A stretch of 64,000 nt of DNA, taken from contig JBBAEU010000001.1 of the NCBI GenBank assembly GCA_041655765.1, positions 248,001-312,000 of the forward strand, in the 5' to 3' direction. This DNA is from Brumimicrobium sp041655765 (GTDB lineage Bacteria; Bacteroidota; Bacteroidia; Flavobacteriales_D; Crocinitomicaceae). Below are positions 1 to 8,144 of the stretch, piece by piece. A model generated the notes under the pieces. That model was not told the DNA's origin. It did no database searches and saw only the letters and a program-made list of their open reading frames with translations. Position numbers and translations under genes: made by a program. The first letter of the stretch is position 1, and each line of letters opens with the position of its first letter.

Positions 1-1562
1 TGGGGAAAGGAATTATCGCCGCTTCACTAGCAAAATTATTACAAGCAAGGGGCTATCGGACAACTATTCAGAAATTGGATCCATATATTAATATCGATTC
101 AGGTACATTGAATCCATACGAACATGGTGAATGTTTTGTTACAGACGATGGTCATGAGGCAGATTTGGATTTGGGACATTATGAAAGATTTTTAAATATC
201 ACTACAAATCGCAATAACAACGTAACAACCGGAAGGATCTACAAGGCTGTAATTGAAAAGGAGAGGAATGGTGATTATAATGGAAAAACAATTCAGGTTA
301 TTCCTCATATCACTGATGAAATTAAACGAAAAATTCAAAGTCTTGGAAAAAATGACGAATATGATATAGTAATTACCGAAATTGGTGGAACAGTTGGTGA
401 CATTGAATCTTTGCCTTACGTTGAAGCATTGCGGCAGATGCGTTGGGAATATGCGGATGATTGCATCGTTATTTATTTAACCTTTGTTCCTTTCTTACAA
501 GCCGCTGGCGAATTAAAGACAAAACCAACGCAACATGCTGTAAAACAACTATTAGAATTAGGCGTTCAACCTGATATATTGTGTTGTAGAACAGAACATA
601 AATTGGATTTTGAAATTAGAAATAAAATAGCAAGATTTTGTAATGTTTCTCAAGATGCTGTTATCGAAGCGATGGATGCTGATACAATTTACGAGGTTCC
701 GCTAAAACTTCAAGAAGAAGAATTAGATGAAGTAGTTTTAAAACAACTGAATTTATTGCGCAAAACAAAGCCGGACTTAGATTCTTGGATGAAATTTTTA
801 CACGACTATAATAATCCATCTTCTGAAGTTACAGTTGCTTTGGTTGGTAAATATACAGAGCTGAAAGACGCATATAAATCTATTTCTGAAGCATTTATTC
901 ATTCGGGAACAGCGAATCTTTGCAAGGTAAATATAGAATGGATACAATCAGAGGATTTAACAAAGTCGAGCGTTGATTCTGCTTTAAAAAATGTCAACGG
1001 AATTCTTGTTGCACCAGGATTTGGAGAACGTGGAGTTGCTGGAAAAATTAATGCAGTAAAATATGCAAGGGAAAACAATATACCATTTTTAGGAATTGGA
1101 TTAGGAATGGAATGCGCTGTAATCGAATTTGCAAGAAATGTAATTGGATGGGAAGATGCTAATTCAACTGAAATATCAGCTGATACAAAGCATCCGGTTA
1201 TTGCAATAATGGAAGAAAATAAAAAAGACTATTGCAAAAAAGACCAAATGAGGATTGGTAAATTTGCTTGCGACCTTAAACCCAATTCTAGAATCTACGA
1301 CGCATATAACAAAGAGATTATTTATGAACGACATAGACATAAATATGAGTTCAATAATGAATATAAAGAAGACTTTGTAGAAAATGGTATGAAAATAACG
1401 GGAATAAATCCTGAAACAGGACTTGTTGGAGTGATTGAGTTAGACAATCATCCTTGGTTTGTGGGGGTTCAATTTCATCCTGAGTTCAAAAGTACAGTTG
1501 CCACTCCTCACCCATTGTTTATTAACTTTGTTAAAGCAATGATGAATAAGAAAAATAATTAA
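1..1562 (+). CDS. pyrG: CTP synthase, 5'-truncated by the window edge; glutaminase cysteine replaced
   Basis: Makes CTP from UTP, ATP and a nitrogen donor in the cytoplasm. The frame is open from base 3 and already encodes the P-loop GKGIIAASL before KLDPYINIDSGT, so only about 20 residues are missing and the first TTG at 75 is not the start. The synthetase half is well conserved (EIGGTVGDIESLPYVEA). The C-terminal class I glutamine amidotransferase half keeps PGFGERG, ERHRHKYEF and QFHPEF, but the nucleophile motif GICLGM reads GIGLGM (Gly codon at 1098-1100), and the usual GGTMRLG loop reads KDQMRIG. I infer loss of glutamine hydrolysis with ammonia-dependent synthesis retained. yidC follows 46 bases downstream. 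Family assignment is certain; the biochemical consequence is inferred. Confidence 0.97.
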   Translation, partial: GKGIIAASLAKLLQARGYRTTIQKLDPYINIDSGTLNPYEHGECFVTDDGHEADLDLGHYERFLNITTNRNNNVTTGRIYKAVIEKERNGDYNGKTIQVIPHITDEIKRKIQSLGKNDEYDIVITEIGGTVGDIESLPYVEALRQMRWEYADDCIVIYLTFVPFLQAAGELKTKPTQHAVKQLLELGVQPDILCCRTEHKLDFEIRNKIARFCNVSQDAVIEAMDADTIYEVPLKLQEEELDEVVLKQLNLLRKTKPDLDSWMKFLHDYNNPSSEVTVALVGKYTELKDAYKSISEAFIHSGTANLCKVNIEWIQSEDLTKSSVDSALKNVNGILVAPGFGERGVAGKINAVKYARENNIPFLGIGLGMECAVIEFARNVIGWEDANSTEISADTKHPVIAIMEENKKDYCKKDQMRIGKFACDLKPNSRIYDAYNKEIIYERHRHKYEFNNEYKEDFVENGMKITGINPETGLVGVIELDNHPWFVGVQFHPEFKSTVATPHPLFINFVKAMMNKKNN

Positions 1563-1608
1563 AAATAATAAATAATAACTCTCTTTTAGATAAAACAAGA
1601 AGTTTAAT

Positions 1609-3558
1609 ATGGACAGAAAAACAGTAATTGGATTGGGATTAATTGGGGCGATTTTAATAGCCTTTACTTATTTTAATCAACCTTCAGAGGAAGAAATTCA
1701 ACAAAGAATTGCACAGCAAGAATTACTTGTTGAACAACAAAAACAAATAGCTGAAAGTCAAGAAAGTGAAATAACAAAAAATGAGCAATCTACTTTTTCG
1801 GTGGATAGTGCAACAACAGATGTAGGAAACACAGATTCGTCTGCCCTTCAAATTCAGCCCATACAAAACATTACACCTATTAATGTTAACAAAGAGGAAG
1901 AAACTTTCACTTTAGAAAATGAAGAATTAGAAGTTATTCTTTCTAGTTATGGTGGTGGAGTTAAAAGTGTTTATCTAAAAAACCATCAGACTTATAATGA
2001 TTACATAATAAATAGAGAGTCTGGCAAAATAACTCCACTTAAACTATTTGAAGAAGATGGCTCGTCTAACGGATTGGTAATTAATGTTGATGGGAAAGAT
2101 ATAAATACAAAAGATTTAATCTTTAATCTGCATAAGCAAACAGACAATTATATTTCTTTTGTGAGTTATTTTGATGCCAATAAAACGAAATATGTTGAGC
2201 AAATTTATACCATCACACCTGATCAATTTCACTTGGATTATGAGATTAAGATAAAAGGATTTAATAGTTCAGTAAATCCTGATGATATTCTTATAACATG
2301 GGAAACAGATATGTTGAAAACCGAGAAAAGCACGTATATGGAAAGAATGGTTTCTACGGTTTTTTATCAAGAAACGGAAGGCTCTAAATACAACTATCTT
2401 TCAGAAACGAAAAGCGATGATTTAGTGGCTGAAACGGATATGGATTGGATTGCTTTTAAGCAAAGCTATTTCTCTGCCATTATGATTCCTAAAAAACCTT
2501 TTAAAAAGAAAGGAACTGTATTGAAAATTGAAGAGTTAGGAGAGTCTTCTCCAAAAGATCAGACACATATTAAGCATTATTTTGCAAATATAAATCCAGG
2601 GTTTACTAATGCTTCGGACGACAGCATTGAGATGCAATGGTATTTCGGACCAAATGACTATGATTTACTAAAAACTTACAACAACGGAACACACAATCTA
2701 TTGAATTATGGTTGGGGATTATTTCGTTGGATGAACGTTTATCTTATTCAGCCTTTATTTGTGTGGCTTGTACAATATGGAATGGGAATGGGAATTGCAA
2801 TTTTAATTTTGACTATCATTGTTAAACTTGTTCTTACGCCAATTCAGTGGAAAATGTATGTTTCTAGTGCTAAAATGAGAATTCTAAAACCAGAAATCGA
2901 AGAAATTAATAAAAAATATCCAGAAAAAGACCAAGCGATGGAAAAGCAAATGGAAATGATGAACTTATATAAGGAAACGGGTTCAAGTCCACTTGCGGGT
3001 TGCTTACCAGCACTTATTCAAATGCCAATATTGGTTGCAGTATTCCGCTTTTTCCCAAGTACTTTCTTATTGCGTCAAGAATCTTTTTTATGGGCAGAAG
3101 ACCTCTCGAGTTTTGATTCAATTTTGGACTTAGGTTTCAACATTCCCCTATATGGTAGTCATATCAGTTTATTTACGCTTTTAATGGCGGGTACAACTTT
3201 GATTTATACATTCCTCAACAGTAGCAACCAAATGTCTCAAGCCTCTTCTCAACCAGGAATGCCAAACATGAAAATCATTATGTATTTGATGCCTATAATG
3301 ATGGTATTCTGGTTTAACAGCTATGCTTCAGGGTTAAGTTATTACTATTTTGTATCAACTTTAATGTCGATTTTGATTATGGTGGCAATTAAGAATTTCT
3401 TTGTTGATGAGGATAAGTTGAGAGCAAAAATGGAGGAGCGAAAAGCCAATCAACAGGCACAAGGTAAGAAAAAAGGAAAAAGCAAATTTGCTCAAAGATT
3501 AGAGGAAATGCAAAGACTTCAGCAGGAAAGGTTAAAAGAAAAACAGAAAAATAAATAA
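1609..3558 (+). CDS. yidC: Membrane protein insertase YidC (Oxa1/Alb3 family)
   Basis: Inserts and folds inner-membrane proteins, with or without SecYEG. At 649 residues it has the Gram-negative layout: an N-terminal membrane anchor (about 5-22), a large periplasmic beta domain (about 95-360), then the conserved insertase core with membrane segments near 383-412, 459-481, 520-540 and 553-600. The tail is strongly basic (KKKGKSKFAQ onward), as expected for ribosome contact. The SPLAGCLPALIQMPI segment is a family signature. The ATG start is followed directly by the anchor. It lies 46 bases after pyrG on the same strand and is probably co-transcribed with it. Confidence 0.97.
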   Translation: MDRKTVIGLGLIGAILIAFTYFNQPSEEEIQQRIAQQELLVEQQKQIAESQESEITKNEQSTFSVDSATTDVGNTDSSALQIQPIQNITPINVNKEEETFTLENEELEVILSSYGGGVKSVYLKNHQTYNDYIINRESGKITPLKLFEEDGSSNGLVINVDGKDINTKDLIFNLHKQTDNYISFVSYFDANKTKYVEQIYTITPDQFHLDYEIKIKGFNSSVNPDDILITWETDMLKTEKSTYMERMVSTVFYQETEGSKYNYLSETKSDDLVAETDMDWIAFKQSYFSAIMIPKKPFKKKGTVLKIEELGESSPKDQTHIKHYFANINPGFTNASDDSIEMQWYFGPNDYDLLKTYNNGTHNLLNYGWGLFRWMNVYLIQPLFVWLVQYGMGMGIAILILTIIVKLVLTPIQWKMYVSSAKMRILKPEIEEINKKYPEKDQAMEKQMEMMNLYKETGSSPLAGCLPALIQMPILVAVFRFFPSTFLLRQESFLWAEDLSSFDSILDLGFNIPLYGSHISLFTLLMAGTTLIYTFLNSSNQMSQASSQPGMPNMKIIMYLMPIMMVFWFNSYASGLSYYYFVSTLMSILIMVAIKNFFVDEDKLRAKMEERKANQQAQGKKKGKSKFAQRLEEMQRLQQERLKEKQKNK

Positions 3559-3614
3559 ATTTTTAACTTTTGACTGACACGCTTGTTAATTAATAACATT
3601 GCAGTTCAATAAAA

Positions 3615-4286
3615 GTGGATTCATTTATAGATTATATCAAACGAAGTCTTTCCATTCCATTACCTGGAGATAAAGCCCATATTGAAGTTTCTCCTTCTCG
3701 GCGACCCATTGCATCTGAGCAACTCAAAAGGAGTGGGAGATTTACACAGAGTGCTGTTGCTGTTATTTTGTTTAAAAAGCAAAAGCAGACGGATTGGCAT
3801 ATAATTCTTACAGAACGGCAGTTTTATAATGGTTTTCACAGTAAACAAATTAGCTTTCCAGGCGGAAAACAAGAGGAAATTGATATAAACTTAATTCAAA
3901 CTGCACTTAGAGAGTCCAACGAGGAAATCGGCTTAATTCCCAATTATTTTGAACTGTTGGGATCGCTTTCTCCTGTTTATATTCCTGTGAGTGGCTTTCG
4001 GGTTCAACCATTGGTTTTTCATTATTTGGAGAATCCGAAATTTATCAGGGAAGAGAGAGAAGTTGCAGAAATATTTACATTTCCAGTTGACCTCTTGTTG
4101 GACGAAAAGATTTTAAAAACCACAGAAATAGAAATTCAGGGTGGTTTGAAGCTAAAAGATGTTCCCTATTTTCATATAAATGATAAGATTGTTTGGGGCG
4201 CAACTGCGTTGATATTGAACGAATTCAAATACTGCATGAATGGGCTAAATCCAAATAATATTAAGAAAAAACATCCTATTATTTAG
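3615..4286 (+). CDS. Nudix hydrolase, CoA pyrophosphatase type
   Basis: A Nudix hydrolase of the NudL/CoAse group, expected to cleave CoA and related dinucleotides to 3',5'-ADP and 4'-phosphopantetheine. The group signature HSKQISFPGG lies just before the Nudix helix, and the box continues GGKQEEID then TALRESNEEIGL, giving the catalytic REXXEE core. The 223-residue length is normal. The start codon is GTG (3615), which keeps the N-terminal helix; no better ATG lies upstream. It stands on the + strand 56 bases after yidC. Subfamily assignment rests on the signature, and substrate is inferred. Confidence 0.9.
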   Translation: MDSFIDYIKRSLSIPLPGDKAHIEVSPSRRPIASEQLKRSGRFTQSAVAVILFKKQKQTDWHIILTERQFYNGFHSKQISFPGGKQEEIDINLIQTALRESNEEIGLIPNYFELLGSLSPVYIPVSGFRVQPLVFHYLENPKFIREEREVAEIFTFPVDLLLDEKILKTTEIEIQGGLKLKDVPYFHINDKIVWGATALILNEFKYCMNGLNPNNIKKKHPII

Positions 4287-4303
4287 TATGTAGGCGTGAG
4301 AAA

Positions 4304-4621
4304 TTATAAATCTCCAAACTTTTCATACGATTTATCAACAATCTCCTTCCACTCGGGCTTTCTTTGAATTACTTTATGCAAATAGGGACAAGTTGGGAAA
4401 ATCTTCTTTCCTTCTGCTTTTAAAGTCTGGAAAACTTTCTCCGTAAGTGCGCCTGCTACACCCGTTCCTCTTAATATTTCAGGTGCTAAAGTTTCATCTA
4501 AATCATAGATGCCATCTTTGATTTCATAATGGATAAAGGCAACTTCGCCATTATATGGTAATTCAAATTTTTGTTCCGCTTTGTTGTGAATCAACTCAAT
4601 ATTTTCAAATTCTGCTCTCAT
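4304..4621 (-). CDS. Small GNAT-fold acetyltransferase (YjdJ/GTN family)
   Basis: A 105-residue single-domain GNAT protein of the small Gcn5-like family (PF14542 type). The acetyl-CoA loop is visible as LRGTGVAGALTEKVF, followed by the family-typical CPYLHKVIQRKPEW near the C-terminus, where the cysteine and the YL.K..Q..PEW pattern are hallmarks. The substrate is not known for this family, so only a general acetyl-CoA-dependent role can be stated. It is convergent with the Nudix gene (17-base gap). Confidence 0.9.
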   Translation of the reverse strand: MRAEFENIELIHNKAEQKFELPYNGEVAFIHYEIKDGIYDLDETLAPEILRGTGVAGALTEKVFQTLKAEGKKIFPTCPYLHKVIQRKPEWKEIVDKSYEKFGDL

Positions 4622-4738
4622 TTATTCTTATTTTTAGTAGATAAAACAACACTATAAAGACAATTGTTTTTAATTAACGTAATAATTGTTACTTTTCTTT
4701 CGAAATTCTTTGAAAATCACTTATCTCCTTAAAACTTA

Positions 4739-6823
4739 TTAATAACCACCCGAATACCTTCTAATTACCCATTCGGCAGTAAAAATGGAAACGATCAACA
4801 ACATAACCCACCAATAATCAATCAGCCTGCGGAAAGTGCTTGATTCATAAAAAACCGAAACAATATCATCCCTTGCGTTAATTTTATCTAAAACTTGTTG
4901 ATAATCAGATAACATAGCAAACTCTCCATGGTTATTTTGTGCCATTTGCATTAATAATTGGTGATTGGCTTTTGTATGAATTTTTTCAAGCTCTAAGTCT
5001 TTTATCGCAAAACTTCCCTCCTTCTGAAAATCTTTGCCATTAAAGTTTGTCGCAGCTTTCCAAGTGTATTTTCCCGACTTTAATTTTCCTAAATTTAAAG
5101 AATAATCTTCGCTTAATGGTAAAAATGAATATTCAAAATTGTCGCCAGTTGCTGATTTTAAATAAAGTTTAATGTTTGGCTCCGTAATTGGCTCATAACT
5201 TTCATTGTAAAAAGCTGCTTTCATAATATAATCTTCATCGCTATTACTAATTGATGGAAGATTGATTCTCAGTCTTGACGTATTTTCTTTAACAATCAAA
5301 TATTGAACTGTTTTTCGAATAATTTCATTGATGTTTTGATGTGATTGGTTTATCTGATAATCTGCAATTCTCCAGATCCACAACCCTGTTCCTATCGTTA
5401 CAGAAAATTTTTCGTTTTGATTGCTTCCAAAGTAAAACAAAGGGTCTCTTTTTACAATATTTCCTACTTTTTGATACGCCAAAACCTGATTGTTATTCCC
5501 ATATAGAATATTTCCATAAGGTGCACTGATTGGCGGGAAGTTATCCATTGTTTTTCTTGCTTCTGGAGAAAGTTTAAAAAGATTAAACGCTTGATTAAAT
5601 GCACTTCCAACATGATCTACTTGATCATTTATGTTGAATGTTGACTGAAGGCTTAAGGCTGATAAATGATTGTTATTGGATTTCGGTGAAATCAAATACC
5701 ACTTTGGTTTATTTAAAGATTTTAACTGTTCAAAAGCTGAGCTGTTGTTTCCTTCACCGGGATTTCCCCAAACGATTAAATCATACTGTTCAAAAGACGA
5801 AGGTAATTCGTTGATTGATACATTTTCTAATTCTAAATTGTTCTCCCCAATTAAAGCACTTCTGATTGCACCAATATCGGGATTCAATGTTTCTTCGACC
5901 AATAAAATTTTACTTCTATCATCCAAAACTTCAATAAAAAACGATTGTTCATTATTTTCTGTATTGTACTCGTTTGAAAGCACATCAATTTTCACCGTAA
6001 ACTCATGGATTCCAACTGAAGTAGCTTCTAAAATGAAGTTTGTTTTAATTAAACTATACGCATCATTTTGGTGTTTCAATTGCTTCGATTGAATGAGTTT
6101 CCCATCTTGAAACAGTTTTAATTCAAAGTTTTGATTTTCGGTTTTATTTCCTGCAATAGTAATCTCAACAGGAAATTTGTTACCCAAAAAGGCAATTTCA
6201 TTGGTGAAAACCGACTCTATTAAATGGTCAATTTTCTGAATTGTATCTCCAACCGAAAGAGTGTAAATAGGCGTTCTTTTGAATTTTTCAGCTGTCAATA
6301 ATGGTGTCATTCCTTGGTTAAAGTTTCCGTCGCTTAGCAAAATAATCGCTCCGATATTTCGACCATAATAATTGTTATAAACGCGATTTAGGGTTTGACT
6401 TAAATTTGTTTTTGTGTTCGTAAAACTTAATGAATCAATGTTTTGTATTTCTTCTGTTAAATTAAAAGTTAAATCATTAAAATCTTTTTGAAAAATATCT
6501 TTTGATTGCGAGAGAAACGAGTTTGTCAAACTTTTAACGGTTGCGCTGTCGTTATAATTCAGCATCGATTCAGAGTCATCTATTATTGTAATGATAAAAG
6601 GTTTATCAACTTGCTTGTCAACTCCACGGATTAGAATACCAAAAAGCAAAAGTCCCAACATAAAAACACCCAAACTTCGTAAAGTAATAAGTACTGTTCG
6701 TCTTAATGTAGAAATTGAAGAAATCCAAGATTTTTTTCTATATAGAAGCAAGGCGAGTGCAACTGAAACAACTCCCCATCCCAATAAAAGCCACAACGGT
6801 ATATCACTATATAACTCTGTCAT
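4739..6823 (-). CDS. von Willebrand factor A domain membrane protein
   Basis: A 694-residue inner-membrane protein of unknown function. Two N-terminal membrane helices (about 11-28 and 45-66) and one at the C-terminus (WWVMLLIVSIFTAEW) bracket a large periplasmic region. Residues about 75-200 form a vWA domain with the MIDAS start DDSES at 82-86 and a later LLSDG, so metal-dependent adhesion should be intact. The rest is predicted beta-rich and ends with NHGEFAML. Architecture resembles orphan Bacteroidota vWA proteins rather than BatA/BatB, because no MoxR ATPase or other Bat gene lies nearby. It sits 18 bases downstream of the saccharopine-dehydrogenase-like gene on the same strand. Confidence 0.85.
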   Translation of the reverse strand: MTELYSDIPLWLLLGWGVVSVALALLLYRKKSWISSISTLRRTVLITLRSLGVFMLGLLLFGILIRGVDKQVDKPFIITIIDDSESMLNYNDSATVKSLTNSFLSQSKDIFQKDFNDLTFNLTEEIQNIDSLSFTNTKTNLSQTLNRVYNNYYGRNIGAIILLSDGNFNQGMTPLLTAEKFKRTPIYTLSVGDTIQKIDHLIESVFTNEIAFLGNKFPVEITIAGNKTENQNFELKLFQDGKLIQSKQLKHQNDAYSLIKTNFILEATSVGIHEFTVKIDVLSNEYNTENNEQSFFIEVLDDRSKILLVEETLNPDIGAIRSALIGENNLELENVSINELPSSFEQYDLIVWGNPGEGNNSSAFEQLKSLNKPKWYLISPKSNNNHLSALSLQSTFNINDQVDHVGSAFNQAFNLFKLSPEARKTMDNFPPISAPYGNILYGNNNQVLAYQKVGNIVKRDPLFYFGSNQNEKFSVTIGTGLWIWRIADYQINQSHQNINEIIRKTVQYLIVKENTSRLRINLPSISNSDEDYIMKAAFYNESYEPITEPNIKLYLKSATGDNFEYSFLPLSEDYSLNLGKLKSGKYTWKAATNFNGKDFQKEGSFAIKDLELEKIHTKANHQLLMQMAQNNHGEFAMLSDYQQVLDKINARDDIVSVFYESSTFRRLIDYWWVMLLIVSIFTAEWVIRRYSGGY

Positions 6824-6841
6824 TTTTATGTAAAAAACATG

Positions 6842-8059
6842 TTATTCTTTTCCATCCAAGTATGCTTGAAGATACTTAAAGTTTGGTGAAAGTTCTCCAT
6901 TTTTGGTTGTCTCACTTGCATTTTCTATGATTCTATGCGGATCATCTCCAAATAATAAAGGGAAAACTTTCTCTATCAACGTTCTGCCAAAATGTTTTGA
7001 AGCGTCTTTTGGCAATTCACAAGGAAGGTTATCAACTGCCATCACGGCGATTGCATCTTCATCCATAAAATTTACTTCTTTCTCTTTCAGTGGATGATAG
7101 CCATAAATCGGATTTTCGATTGTGCTAGGTCGGATTGTTGAAGCGACAGGGCCATCAATATCACAAGAAATATCGGCAACAACAGAAGTTTTAACTGATT
7201 TATCTTTCAAATCTTCTCTTGTATATAAAAACGGAGATCCTTCTTTCCAGTAGTGTCCAGCGATAAACATATCTGCAACTTTTAAATATCGAGGAAATGT
7301 AGATTCATGCCCTGCTCCATCTGCATAAAAATGCTTTTTCACAAATGGTTTTCCGTCAGATTTTTTGTTATAATCTTTAACGTCTATACGTGTAAAAACG
7401 GGTTCGTCAAATTTATCAGTTAAAAATTCTTCAGGAGTAACTTTTCTAATTCCAATCAGGTCTAAAATTTCTTTTGTTCCATGTCCAACCCTCCCATAGC
7501 CAGAAACAACAAGTTTGAAATCTTTTGGCAGTTTAATTTTGGGTAATTCTCCCTCCATTTCTTTCCTATCTTCACATTGATGGGCGGGTTTTAAATCGTA
7601 CAATTTATGTTTTAAACCAAAGGTTCTAAATCCATTGTAACATCCCACAATTCCTGCGTATCGACCAAATCCAATGATTCGATTTCCTTTTTCATCTTTT
7701 AGCATTTCGTAATCAGTGAGTTGAATTTTTTGGTCAACAATTGCTCTGAGTAAGTCTCTGTTATAAGTTTGTTTTTTATAAGTATGCGAAAAGAAGAAAA
7801 AATGTTTGTTAGGGATTAAGTCTTCAATATTTACCTCCTTCACTCCCATGATTATGTCGCAATCTTTTAGGCTATCAACAACGGGAATCCCTAATTTGCT
7901 ATATTCTTCATCTTTAAAAGCCCTGATATCGCTTTTTTGGACAAAAACTTCAACTTGAGGAAACTCTTTTTTTAGTCGCAACACTTGATTTGGTCCTAAA
8001 GGCACACGTTTATCGGGTGGCGCCTTCCCTTCTTTGATTATCCCTAATTTTATTGACAT
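6842..8059 (-). CDS. Saccharopine dehydrogenase-like (Lys1/alanine dehydrogenase-fold) enzyme
   Basis: A 405-residue NAD(P)-dependent oxidoreductase of the alanine-dehydrogenase/LYS1 superfamily. It begins with the N-terminal domain motif IIKEGKAPPDKRVPL, carries a Rossmann loop VSGYGRVGHGTKEIL, the segment ADISCDIDGPVAST and the C-terminal GDDPHRIIENA...GELSPNFKYLQAYL, typical of Bacteroidota proteins annotated as lysine-forming saccharopine dehydrogenases. No other lysine gene is nearby, so the physiological substrate is open. Start is ATG at 8059. Confidence is high for the fold and moderate for the substrate. Confidence 0.8.
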   Translation of the reverse strand: MSIKLGIIKEGKAPPDKRVPLGPNQVLRLKKEFPQVEVFVQKSDIRAFKDEEYSKLGIPVVDSLKDCDIIMGVKEVNIEDLIPNKHFFFFSHTYKKQTYNRDLLRAIVDQKIQLTDYEMLKDEKGNRIIGFGRYAGIVGCYNGFRTFGLKHKLYDLKPAHQCEDRKEMEGELPKIKLPKDFKLVVSGYGRVGHGTKEILDLIGIRKVTPEEFLTDKFDEPVFTRIDVKDYNKKSDGKPFVKKHFYADGAGHESTFPRYLKVADMFIAGHYWKEGSPFLYTREDLKDKSVKTSVVADISCDIDGPVASTIRPSTIENPIYGYHPLKEKEVNFMDEDAIAVMAVDNLPCELPKDASKHFGRTLIEKVFPLLFGDDPHRIIENASETTKNGELSPNFKYLQAYLDGKE

Positions 8060-8144
8060 TTTGTTTTAATTTTAAAGGAAATTAAAATCATTAAACCAGG
8101 GCAGTTCTATAAGACTTATATTTTATGTTATAAGCGAAGTTTTA

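Noticed and set aside
75..77. TTG as the start of CTP synthase
   Set aside because: The frame is open upstream to base 3 and encodes the essential P-loop region, so the gene simply begins outside the window.
4739..6823. Bat (aerotolerance) operon
   Set aside because: Only one vWA protein is present; no MoxR ATPase, BatB or TPR gene lies beside it.
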